Positions 1-9,813 of a DNA stretch of 64,000 nucleotides are shown piece after piece (position 1 is the stretch's first letter; each line of letters begins with the position of its first letter). The stretch spans positions 1,195,501 to 1,259,500 of the forward strand of contig JBBPUQ010000010.1 in assembly GCA_038501195.1 (NCBI GenBank), read 5' to 3'. Made by a program: the position numbers and the translations under genes. This stretch comes from Nemania diffusa (lineage: Eukaryota > Ascomycota > Sordariomycetes > Xylariales > Xylariaceae). Below the pieces are notes generated by a model. That model had not been told where the DNA came from, made no database searches, and saw nothing but the letters and a program-made list of their open reading frames with translations.

Positions 1-1434
1 GGAAATGGAAATTGTAGAAATAAGCCATGAGGCAGAGAATGAAACTGTGTTAAGTATAAGAATAAAATGTTATAAATTGTTAAGAACGATCCTTTTTCGA
101 GGTAGGTAACTGCGACGGGAACTTGAGAGTATGGACTTGAGAGAACGTGAATAAGTAAATAAATGAATTATTATTCTATTACTATCGCACCCATTAGCAC
201 TAACGTGGGACTAACCGCGACCGTACGTATTGCGTCCGAGGAGATGCAGTTCTCAATTTCCTAGCCCGATAAACAAAACGCGTCGAATATCCACACTTAC
301 TAAGTCGAATTAGCATATATCAATGCGGGCTGGGCATAGCTCTGCTAACTAACTATCTACACTACTTACTCAGTCCGACACCGCGCTATTAATTTTGGTG
401 AGTCATATCACATGAAACCTGTACAGAACAAATTTCCTCGCTGCATCGCTCTTTTATCGCAGCTGTAATAGTCAAGTTTCCCAAGCAAAGACACCTTTAA
501 TCCCTTAGTGCAAGAATTTGTCTCAACAATGCCAGGTTCTCCTAAACCAGCAGTTATGTTATGTTATGTTATGTATTAATACAGCTTGGCTAAATGTAAC
601 GCTTTAACGTGAAGTTGATAGCATTAAATAATATACGGCATAGCATACGTGTAGCGCTTACTTTATATGTTACAGGTGTGGTTATTGTAATTACACTATA
701 TACAACATTGTAAGTTTATATGCAATGGAGTACATTTCTCACATTTTCAAAAATAACTATTAAAATAGAACAAATTATTAAAATCTACAGACAATGTTAT
801 GATATGTCTAATAACTTTGATGAATAATAATTTATTAATTAAATTTACCTTCGTTCATTTTTGGTAATACTCTATTTATCGAGAGAATCTCTGGAAGTGG
901 TAATGTGACCTTGACGTTAGGCCTCTAGAGTATGCGGTACTATCTACACACCCCCTTTAAATATGATTGTTGATATAGCCAACATCAACGCAGTCATCGC
1001 TGAATGGTGGCCCATAATGGGGTAGCTAATGATATCTCTTTAGTCCTGTTCGTTAGGGAGGCGGTCACTGCCTTAGCCTTAGAAATTGTCAAGGTGGCTA
1101 GCGCTGGCCTGATGGCTTGATTGCGAAACGAAACGTGCGAACCTCACACTGCACTCTGAAGGCCTGATAAAAGGTCACAAAAGGACTTTCAAGATTTCTA
1201 GCTTCAATTCTGCAGAAACAGCAGGGATTTATTCAGGAGGACTAGCCGAAGGCTGGCCCCTAAGGAGCGTGGGTGACTAAAAATGAAGGTTGAAAAAGTG
1301 GACCAGTTTTATAGCTAATAGCACAGCCACAAGCTGAGATGTGGCTTAACAACTTGCCCTGTCATATCGACCTGGCACATTCCCAAGCGCGAAATGTATT
1401 GCCAGTTGAGGGAAACTTTACAGTCGTGCATAGC
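1..1434. other. AT-rich intergenic region
   Basis: No convincing coding sequence is seen. The stretch is AT-rich, with a short tandem run of GTTAT units near 553-575. It lies at the 3' side of the glutathione S-transferase gene. Confidence 0.5.
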
Positions 1435-2328
1435 TCATTCTGCATCCTTTTTCATACCCTCTAAGACCCAACCAGTGCGGGGCTTCATCACCTTTTCAAC
1501 CTCTTCTTCTGACATTTCGTTGAGCTGTATGTGAAAGTGAGGGCCGGGGACGTTGCGACCCTTCTCAAATCCAGGGCGATCAAGGAGCTTGGCCATCCAC
1601 TTTTGGACATTGGGGAACTCATCCATGGTCTTCAGACCACAGGACTCTACGAAATAATGTCAGTAGAGTGAACCCTGCTTTGCTAGAGTCTAGGCCGAAC
1701 AATACAACGAATACTTACTCCAAGCCTGGGCCCAGGGCCAGACGGAAATGTCAGCCACAGTGACACGATCTCCAACAATATATCCATGAGGGTTGTTCGA
1801 CAGCTGAGTGTCGAGGACACGGTAAAGGCGGCGAGATTCATTTGTATAGCGACCCAGAGAGTACTCGTATCTCTCGGGAGCAGCGGCGAAGAAGTGGTTC
1901 GCCTGTCCTTGCATGGGCCCAAGACCACCCATCTGCCACATGAGCCAGCTCACGGACTCCCAATACTTCTTAGAGCCGAAAGGGTACGAGATCTTATGGT
2001 CCTTGTCGTATCTGGAGACAATGTACAACAGAATCGCACCGGACTCAAAGATCTTAACCTCCTTACCGTTCTCTAGCTTATCGGTCAAGGCGGGAATACG
2101 ACCGTTAGGGTTGATCTCGAGGTACCATGGCTCCTTATGCTCGTGTTCAAAGATCTTGATAGGGCGAACCTAGAGAGAAAGAAAAATGTAAGGGTCTCGC
2201 CCTGGAATTATGGGAGCGGTCTAACTGCATACCTGATAAGAAAGCCCGAGTTCCTCAAGCACAATGGAAGCCTTCAGGCCATTAGGAGTGCCCTCGGTGT
2301 AAAGAGTGATGTCAGTCTGTGTAGCCAT
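1435..2328 (-). CDS. Glutathione S-transferase (URE2/GST-like)
   Basis: Three exons: 2328-2233, 2169-1719 and 1646-1435, giving 252 residues; introns of 63 and 72 bases have GT and AG ends and the reading frame is continuous through both. The N-terminal half is thioredoxin-like. It starts MATQTDITLYTEGTPNG and contains the glutathione-site stretch NPNGRIPAL and then FESGAIL, the usual GST_N signature. The C-terminal half is the all-helical GST_C domain, with DRVTVADISVWPW near residues 165-180. Fungal proteins of this type are usually soluble cytosolic enzymes conjugating glutathione to electrophiles, and some act as peroxidases. The start is the only ATG in frame before the first intron. The protein ends KPRTGWVLEGMKKDAE. 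The exact substrate cannot be read from sequence. The gene stands alone beside a transposon-rich stretch. Confidence 0.9.
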
Positions 2329-3006
2329 CTTAAAAATGACAAGTAGCAAATGATTTTAGTAGGAGTCAGGTATGAATATTGATGGGAACTGGGATATACG
2401 GTTAAAAAGTAGTCGGAAACAGCACAATTTATAGCCCTTCAGATTAAGGCTCGAGCCTATTGAGATATGAGGATTTACACATCCAAGTCTAGACAGACTT
2501 TTACGTGATTAGAAATCTAGAATTAATGTCAGATTATAAATCATAGTAATAATAGAAGACATGAGTTATATTTCTAGTCGTGTTTCTGTTCTCTTCATCG
2601 AACGAATATTCGAAAGTGGAGCTGAGCATACGTAGGATACCATGTTCCCAACATCTCCAAGTCCCCGTTGAGCCATGTGGGTCATTCCTCATTGGGGAGA
2701 CCTATTTCCTTTTTAGATCAAGGTACCTAGTTGGTGAGAGTGGTAGGTCTTCTTAATGCTTGTTCACCTTTTACTGTGATGAGATTCGTGATCCCATGAT
2801 GGTTCAACCTCCGTATTCTCCAGATGACAAATGGGGCGCAGCTTAATCATATGCATGAAGTCGGTGGGAGAAATTTACCAAGGACTATTATCGGTAGTGA
2901 TACAATAATGGGTGCCAAAGAGGTGTAGATTAATAAGGTGCCTATGTAAGTAAGTGACCCATCAGCCACATGCCAGCGTCTTCAGAATCCCATAGATCAT
3001 TGAGAC
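2329..3006. other. Intergenic region upstream of GST gene
   Basis: This is the promoter side of the minus-strand GST gene. No coding sequence is seen. It ends at the left target-site duplication (2999-3006, attgagac) of the outer hAT-type element. Confidence 0.45.
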
Positions 3007-4143
3007 CAGCACTGCACACAAGCAAAGTAATTACTTTTCAAACACTCGAAAGTGAAATAATAATTTTTTATTTGCTTTTTCATTTGCTTTTGTTTTTGCC
3101 AATTACTTTTAACTAATCTTCTCATTTCTTTGGATGTTTTAGCAGCGCTGAACACGGGTAAAACAATACCTTGACTGCTTAACAGATAACTTGACTAACC
3201 AAAGCAAAACAAACGCATTTGAATTGATTGCTATGTCAAACAAGGATTTCTTATTTTACTTGTGTTTGCTAGTTATTTTCAAATAATTTTTTCCTTTTTT
3301 TGATTTTTTTTTGTTGTTTTTTTAGTAAAAAAAAGCTATTTAGAAAATGTAATACTTTTTTACTTAATAAGCTTACTTATTTACTTACTTACTTGGCTAG
3401 TGCTGACTTAATTACAGCTTTTTAAATTAACTTCTTTTTTGCTACACAATTTCTACAACTTTCAATTTTTGACTATTTACAACTTCGTGCACTTTGTATA
3501 CAGCTTCAAAATATTGTTAGATTTGTATTTAGCGCAACTAGAGCTATTTAACGATATTATTTTTGTAATAGCGCTGCTTTTTCTTTCTAGCACCTAATTT
3601 ATTTGATTTATTTAATTAAATAACTGTTCAAATTAAACAATAGATTTAACTAAACAAGTTAAATAAGCGCTTTTTGCGATTAATCCTGGCAAAACAAGTC
3701 AAGAGGCTATTATTTGACTTGTTTTACCTGTGTTCAGCGCTGTGTTTTAGTTGTTTTTTTTAGAAGAAAAGTCATATAGAAGATGTAACGCTTCTTTTCC
3801 TAGGTAGGCTTGGGGGCACTCTGTTTCTAGACCTATATTAGCTCACTAATAATCCCTTACCCATTTACTCGGCCACTTACCTGGCTACTTACCTACCTAG
3901 CCATCTACCTCCACCCTACCTACTACCCTACCTACCCTAACTACCTTACTTTCTACAACTCTGTACGCTTTACGTATGATATCGAGCAACTCACCTCATT
4001 AATTGGATTACTTGGTCAATCAACTGGATCAAATCAAGCGATAGAAATAGCCAAGTCGGTCAAACAATTGTTTTTTGCGATCAAGCCAGGTAAAACAAGT
4101 CAAGAGGCGATTATTTGATTGGCTTTGCTTCTCTGCAGCGCTG
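3007..4143. mobile_element. hAT-type MITE, outer copy, interrupted by a second copy
   Basis: The left end starts CAGCACTGCACACAAGCAAAG and the right end, read on the other strand, starts CAGCGCTGCAGAGAAGCAAAG, so the ends form an imperfect inverted repeat of about 21 bases. It is flanked by attgagac (2999-3006) and attgagat (4144-4151), an 8-base target-site duplication with one difference; 8 bases is the hAT superfamily length. Without the inner insertion (3143-3742) and one copy of its duplication, the element would be about 529 bases. It has no transposase-like reading frame, so it is non-autonomous. It resembles the other copies internally, for example in the TACCTACCTAGCCA-type tract. 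It lies directly upstream of the NmrA-like gene. Confidence 0.8.
3143..3742. mobile_element. hAT-type MITE, inner (nested) copy
   Basis: A 600-base element with ends CAGCGCTGAACACGGGTAAA and, on the opposite strand, CAGCGCTGAACACAGGTAAA: a 24-base terminal inverted repeat with one mismatch. It is flanked on both sides by the identical 8-base duplication TGTTTTAG (3135-3142 and 3743-3750). It has no coding capacity and is inserted inside an older relative (3007-4143). Its two subterminal regions closely match the copy at 7530-8394. Compared with that copy it shows many T-for-C and A-for-G differences. Confidence 0.9.
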
Positions 4144-4230
4144 ATTGAGATTTCTTCTTGTAGTTCTTTATTCCCGTACTTCTCTTACATTTATACGGAA
4201 TCTCTATAGCTATTATACGTCCATATCGAA

Positions 4231-5458
4231 ATGTCAGCTCGACGAGTTATTGTCATCATCGGTGCCACTTCATATCAGGGCAGCGGCGTCGTTTCTGCTT
4301 TGATTGAGGATTCTAAGACCCAGTGGACCATTCGCGGTGTTACTCGAGACACGTCCTCGCCCTGGGCAGAGAAATTCGTATCCAAATATGAAGCTGCTAG
4401 AGACCGCGTGAGCCTTATATCTGGAGATATCTACAGTGTTGAAAGTATGCGGGTCGCACTTTCTGGCGCTTACGGCGTTTTCCTCAATACCAACCAGACA
4501 GCGCACGGCAGAATTCTAGTTAAGCCCGAGGAGCAGCGTCAGGAGGTAGAACAAGGGAGAATCATTATTGACGCCGCGAAGCACTGTGGTGTGACGCATT
4601 TCATCATTAGCAGTCTCCCCGATATGAAAAAGGCCAGCGGCGGCCGTTTCACGGATATTTATCACATGGACCAGAAATACGAGGTCGAGCAATATGCCAG
4701 GAACCAGCTTGATTATGTGACATCAGTTATTCCCGGTACGTTTTCAACCACTTTGATCATAATATTCATGTGGCGCATACTGACGTATGGGTAGGATTCT
4801 TCTATTCGAACCATTTGTGGCCTCAATACTGTCGGCTTCAAGGTATTTTTTTTTCTCATTGCCGATTTCTCTTGTTACTAGGTGTCTCTAGACTGGGAAC
4901 TTAATTATTTTATCATAGCCGATGGAGTTGTCCGGTTTTGTGCCTCCCTCCCGGGACCTCGGAAGATCCAATGGACGGATCCTGCCTATGATGTCGGCGT
5001 ATTTACTGCGAGTACGTACCTGGTTGGCTACCACTAAACTCTAGAGTTATCTCTATGCAGACAGCATCGCTAACAGAATGGGTGCAGAAATATTAGATCT
5101 AGGAGTGGAAAAGACAGCGGGGAAGGTATACCCGGTTCTAAGCCCAATGGTCAGCATGGATGACATTGCTGACACCTTCACGCGACTTACTGGGCGAAGG
5201 GCGGTCCATGTTCCACTTACCACTGCAGAATGGGCAGACTTGACATCTACTATGCTAGGCCCAGCATTCAGAGATGACGCCAAGCACATGATGGACTGGT
5301 TTACTATGGCTCCTACGGACAAAGTATGCTACGGTACTCTGGATCCAGAGGGGGACACTTCGGCCAAGGAACTGGGCGTCACTGCCAGTACCTTCGAGGA
5401 TTGGATAAAGCGGACAGGATGGACCGGGCCGACCGAAGTCTACGAAGACCCTATATAA
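4231..5458 (+). CDS. NmrA-like family protein (atypical SDR)
   Basis: Four exons: 4231-4735, 4795-4842, 4919-5011 and 5061-5458, giving 347 residues. All three introns have GT and AG ends and keep frame; the second acceptor (4918) is less certain because another AG lies upstream. The start VIVIIGATSYQGSGVV is the Rossmann beta-alpha-beta nucleotide-binding turn, in a slightly altered form of the usual GATGxxG. SSLPDM, YHMDQKYEVEQY and SVIPGFFYSNHLWPQY follow, in the order typical of fungal NmrA/isoflavone-reductase-like proteins. Such proteins bind NAD(P) and act either as reductases or as redox-sensing regulators of transcription factors. Which role applies cannot be told. The gene starts 87 bases right of a MITE end, so its promoter includes transposon sequence. 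Its stop lies about 520 bases before the interrupted transcription-factor-like gene. Confidence 0.85.
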
Positions 5459-5981
5459 TTGGCCAACCTATTAATGGTGGGATGGCGAGACAAGATCGCT
5501 GAAATTTGATTTATCCTCCTAGAATTTCTCATTAGCTTGCACCTCTGCAATTTAATCACTGTTTTCAATGTCGCGAGGTTTGTAGATATTGTCGCAATTA
5601 GTAACCGGCAACACAAACGCCGGCGAGTAATGATGAGATAGAGCGATATCTGGCATTTATCGACTGTATAGACGAATCCGGCTATCCGGGCCCGTAAACT
5701 CCGCCTGAGTCCCGTGCGGCCCGTGCCGCGGGCGGGACCGCTGCAACTTACCAGGGACCTATTACCTGATTGGGAGTAGCTCATCGGCGTTAGAAACCCT
5801 GTCGAAGCAGCATTCCCTAGTCCAGATTTCAACCTACTTTAGTCCCTTCATTTCCTTCTCGACACACGTAAGCATTGCAATCGAAGATGGTTTTTATTTT
5901 CCAGTATCTCTTATAGCGCCATGAATACATATCTTCATCTGAGGTATTCCTGATATCCTAGCCTCATCGCAATCTAAGACC
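5459..5981. other. Intergenic region between NmrA-like gene and TF-like pseudogene
   Basis: No coding sequence is recognised. The region contains the 3' side of the NmrA-like gene and the upstream side of the interrupted transcription-factor-like gene. It shows no repeat element ends. Confidence 0.4.
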
Positions 5982-6032
5982 ATGAACCCAAAGAAAACAT
6001 CACTCCTCTTTGTGCACACCAATGGTCCGACC

Positions 6033-6551
6033 CAGCGCTACCCACAGGTAAAGTCAGTCAAATAAACGGCTTTTGACGTGTTTTACCTTGATTGATCGCA
6101 AAAAAACGCTTGTGTGACTGACTTGCCGGAATCTATTGACTGGATTGATAAGTTAATTGACCAAGTAATTCAAGTAATATACGTAAAGTGTACAGATTGT
6201 AAAAAGCAAGGTAGGTAGGGTAGTAAGTAGGGCAGGTAGGTAAGGTGGTAGAATGAAGGTGTAGGCTAAGTCAGTGGCTAGGTAAGTGGCTGTGTAAGTG
6301 GCTGAATACGTGGAGTTAAAAACAGGGTGCCACCCAGCCTACCTAGGAAAAGAAAGCCTCTTTTTTACCAAAAAAACAACAAAAAATATTTTTAAAAAAT
6401 AGGGAAATTAATTGGAAGTAATTGACAAGTAACAAGTCAGGTAAAGAATTATTACTTTACCTGCAATCAATTTAAAACCCATTATTTGGACTGGATTGGG
6501 TCAATTAATTGACAGTCAGTCAAAGTATTACTTTACCTGTGGGTAGCGCTG
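6033..6551. mobile_element. hAT-type MITE inside first exon of TF-like gene
   Basis: A 519-base element with perfect 22-base terminal inverted repeats beginning CAGCGCTACCCACAGGTAAA. The duplicated target is GTCCGACC, at 6025-6032 and 6552-6559. The internal tract GTAGGTAGGGTAGTAAGTAG is the reverse complement of the CTACCTACC tract in the other copies, so this copy lies in the opposite orientation. It has no coding capacity. It interrupts the host reading frame after codon 17. Confidence 0.9.
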
Positions 6552-7529
6552 GTCCGACCCATGTCCACAACCGCGATCATGAAACCAAAACCAAGATTCG
6601 TCGGCATATTATGCTCGACATCGGCAGAGAACGAAGAAACACGCTCCGAAACCCGCAGCTTGATATCGTACTGCAGTTCCCGAGTAATGATAACGCTGAA
6701 CAAGCTGCTCAGTCGGAAATTAGCCGACTCAACGATGATGGTAGAAATAAGCGGCATTTGCCCTCTGTCGTGCGCCCTTTCTGGGATCAGCATCCTTTGG
6801 CTGTCCTAGAAAGTCATTGGGACATGGACATGTTTTCGGCCTACGGTATAATGTTGATGCTTAATGAGGGGAGAAACCTAGCATCGACAGGTGAGCCTTA
6901 AATTGTCCACTATCATCCATGTCCCTTCAACTGGTACCTCTAACGCTAGGGTCTAGACCGCCCTACTGAGAGCTTCATATTCCCATTCGCCTTCCAAAAG
7001 TCCGTCTTCCTCCGCCATTATGGTCAGTTGATCACCACGCCCGATCGACTCGCAGGGGTATCCCACGAAAAGCCCACGAGGTTCAAGGTCATGGCTCTCC
7101 AGCGCTCTTTAGGAACTATTGCGTGTATCGAGTCAGGATTGGCGGGCACTAACTTGGAAAACCCATCTACCGAACGTATCATTCTCGCCATCATCGCCGT
7201 CATTTCTTTCAATGTAAGGGCAATTAAGACCAGCACCGCTTTGTTATGAGAAATTCAGGCTGACTCCTACTTGACAAGTTGATATGCTCAGATCTCGACC
7301 AAGCATTAGTTCATATATGTGGCTTGGAATCATTAATTTCCACTTGGGACGAGAGTTTTTATTTGCACGGTAATGACGAAATCAGACTTATGATTTTTTG
7401 GTATGGCATGACGAGGGGGGCTACCCTTATATACTAAATGATACGGGGGCTAACACTAGATCGTAGGGTCGATGTAACGACATCCTTACTACATGATAAC
7501 AGCCCGCGATTTCCGCTGCCATCAGACCT

Positions 7530-8394
7530 CAGCGCTGAACACAGGTAAAACAATACCTTGACTGCTTGACAGATAACTTGACTAACCAAGGCAAAACAAA
7601 CGCATTTGAATTGATTTCCATGCAAAACAAAGATTTCTTATTTTACCTGTGTTTGCCGGTTATTTTCAAATAATTTCTTTTTTTTTTGATTTTTTTTTGT
7701 TGTTTTTTTGGTAAAAAGAAGCTATTCAGAAGATGTAATACTTCCTTACCTAGGTGGCAGTCTGTTTCAAAACCCACATTAACCAACCAATAGGAACCCT
7801 TTCCCACCTAATAGGCCCACTTACCTACCTAGCCACTTGCCTAGCCACACACCTACCTACCTACTTTTTACCACCTTACCTACCAACCTACTTCCTACCA
7901 CCCTACTTCCTACCACCCTACCTACCTACCACCCTACCTACCACCCTACCTACTACCCTACCTACTATTTTACCTACTACTCTACCTACTACCATGCTTA
8001 CTACTACCTACCTAAGTACTACACCTACTTTTTTACAGCAATTTTACGACGTTTTTTAACCTCACGATCTTTTTCGACCTTACGACCTTATAACCCTTCG
8101 ATCTTACAACCCTACGACTTTCTGACCCTCTGACCCTACGACCTGCCGACCCTCCGACCCTTACGAAGTAACTAAAGCGGTTTATAAGAAGCAATACAAA
8201 AGATCGAAAGTTTTAGCCCTAACTAACTGACGCACCTGACGCACCCGATTTTATTTGATTTATTTGATCAAATAACTGTTCAATCAAAACAATAGATTCA
8301 ACCAAACAAGTCAAATAAGCGCTTTTTGCGATCAATCAAGGCAAAACAAGTCAAGAGGCTATTATTTGACTTGTTTTACCTGTGTTCAGCGCTG
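7530..8394. mobile_element. hAT-type MITE inside a later exon of TF-like gene
   Basis: An 865-base element with perfect 24-base terminal inverted repeats beginning CAGCGCTGAACACAGGTAAA. The 8-base duplication TCAGACCT lies at 7522-7529 and 8395-8402. It is longer than the related copy at 3143-3742 because it holds two internal tandem arrays (about 7849-8012 and 8061-8163). No transposase is seen; the reading frames in it are translations of simple repeats. Confidence 0.92.
7849..8012. repeat. Minisatellite CCTACCTACTAC-type inside MITE
   Basis: Imperfect tandem units of the type ACCTACTACCCT and ACCTACCACCCT fill this part of the MITE. A second, looser array of CGACCCT-like units follows at about 8061-8163. 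Boundaries are approximate. Confidence 0.8.
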
Positions 8395-9126
8395 TCAGAC
8401 CTTATCCCAGTTATGCCTCCAGCCCCATTTTCGCATGACTTACCATTACCCCTTCATACTCTGATGATTTCGAGACTCGGAAGGGACAGAAATACTACTC
8501 ATGTCTTAGCATGCATGATGGATTTGAACGCAACAGCGGCCCTCGTCGAATCAGAACTGACCGTCAGAGGTGATTCCCTGTGGGGGGAGTCTATATTTTT
8601 AGATCTTCGGCTCAACCCACTAGCACATCGCCTACTAGATAGACCTACGGTCACTGGGAGCTCGATTCGGCCTTCCGCGATGTCAGAGGCTTTGCGCCAG
8701 GGGGCGCTTCTTTGGGTTATCTGGATAAAACGTAGATACCATGCATACCCTGGCTCTCCCACGGCAATCGTCCAGAAGTTATTGAGCCTCTTGACGCAAA
8801 CGGATTGGGCGGGGGTCTTGACTGATACAGATGTATTGTCAGTTGAACTCTGGCTACTTGTTTTATGTGGCATTAGCTATGACGGTTCCGATGCTTCACA
8901 GGATACTGTGGGCATACTTTCTTTACGAATGCAGCAAATGGGGTGGAACGATTGGAGCGAGGTGACGATGCACGTGTGCCAAATGCCCTGGATAAGTGCA
9001 TTCGATGTCGCAGTTAATCACCTGGCAGAGAGGGTAGGAAGAAGTAATTTACCGTCGATAAATTATTACATACCAACAAGCCAAAATTGGTTATTGCCTA
9101 AGCTTAGTATATTTAATTACATATAA

Positions 9127-9813
9127 ACAGCAAAATTCGTTATATTTGTTTTACGCTGCGAGAGGAATATGAGACAATACTCGAAGGCGCCGGCGGGAAA
9201 TGACTTTGGAGGTAGTCCGAAAGCTGAAACTTATTGTTTCGACCATCCGAGAGTCGATGAGAGTGACGTCTTTTAACATAGTCGATTTGGCCCGAACTAT
9301 GAGTTTTTTTTCTAGCAATTTGTACCAAGATGATTCTAGGTTATTGACTCTCAACACATACCACTCGAGCATGCCAGCCCCACTACTATCAAAAAGGCTT
9401 AAAGCTGTAGCTATTTATAAAATTAATATAGAATATAATTTCTAAGCCTAGTATAACTGCCCTTGTGACAACACATGACTTATTAAATAGTAGGCCTGAG
9501 TTGGTAATAGGTATAGAAATATTATTAATACAGTAACCACGTTTCCTAGTAAGGGGTGCTTATATTTCAAGCTTGGCTGCATAGATTAATGTGGCCATAT
9601 GCCTAACTTCATTGCTGCCTGAAAACGCCTTTCGGTATGCCTGCAGAAATGTTGGGGGCGGGCGTTGGAGCTATGTACAACAACTACGCGCTCTGGTTGG
9701 GTATCGAATTCCTATTACTATCGACAGTTACCTCTCGACCCCTCTAATGACTAATATTCTCATTTCCCTCAACTTCTATCCCCTATCCTAAACCACTACC
9801 TAAGACCTGTACA
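9127..9813. other. Upstream region of the NACHT gene
   Basis: This 687-base AT-rich stretch lies between the end of the TF-like pseudogene and the NACHT gene. No gene is seen. The part just before the start (9720-9813) is rich in pyrimidines, as is common in fungal leaders. Confidence 0.45.

Larger units (their letters stand above)
5982..9126 (+). pseudogene. Fungal transcription-factor-like gene split by two MITEs
   Basis: Pieces of one gene lie at 5982-6032, 6560-6890, 6957-7213, 7279-7529 and 8403-9126. Removing the MITEs at 6033-6551 and 7530-8394, with one copy of each duplication, rejoins the frame exactly. Introns are inferred at 6891-6956 and 7214-7278. Visible pieces include SLLFVHTNGPT, KIRRHIMLDIGRERR, DLDQALVHICGLESLIS and RQGALLWVIWIKRRY. 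Their order is that of fungal proteins with the fungal-specific transcription-factor domain (DUF3468 / Fungal_trans_2 type) that lack the zinc cluster. In addition to the insertions there is an in-frame TAA at 7435-7437, unless an unseen intron removes it. The gene is almost certainly dead. The rest of the frame is well kept, so decay looks recent. The family assignment is from memory of family patterns. Confidence 0.75.

Noticed and set aside
3900..3960. CCTACCTAC-rich tract as a CRISPR-like or telomere-like array
   Set aside because: It is an irregular simple repeat inside a MITE, without spacers, and differs from the TTAGGG telomere unit.
7363..7451. A possible intron in the TF-like pseudogene (GTATGG...CTAACACTAG) that would remove the in-frame TAA
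   Set aside because: The join does not keep the reading frame and creates a TGA, so it cannot rescue the gene.
7754..8133. Two overlapping frames rich in Thr, Tyr, Leu and Pro
   Set aside because: They are translations of the minisatellite inside the MITE, not genes.
8326..9126. Open frame of 266 codons as an independent gene
   Set aside because: Its first codons lie in the MITE end; from 8403 on it is the C-terminal part of the interrupted transcription-factor-like gene.
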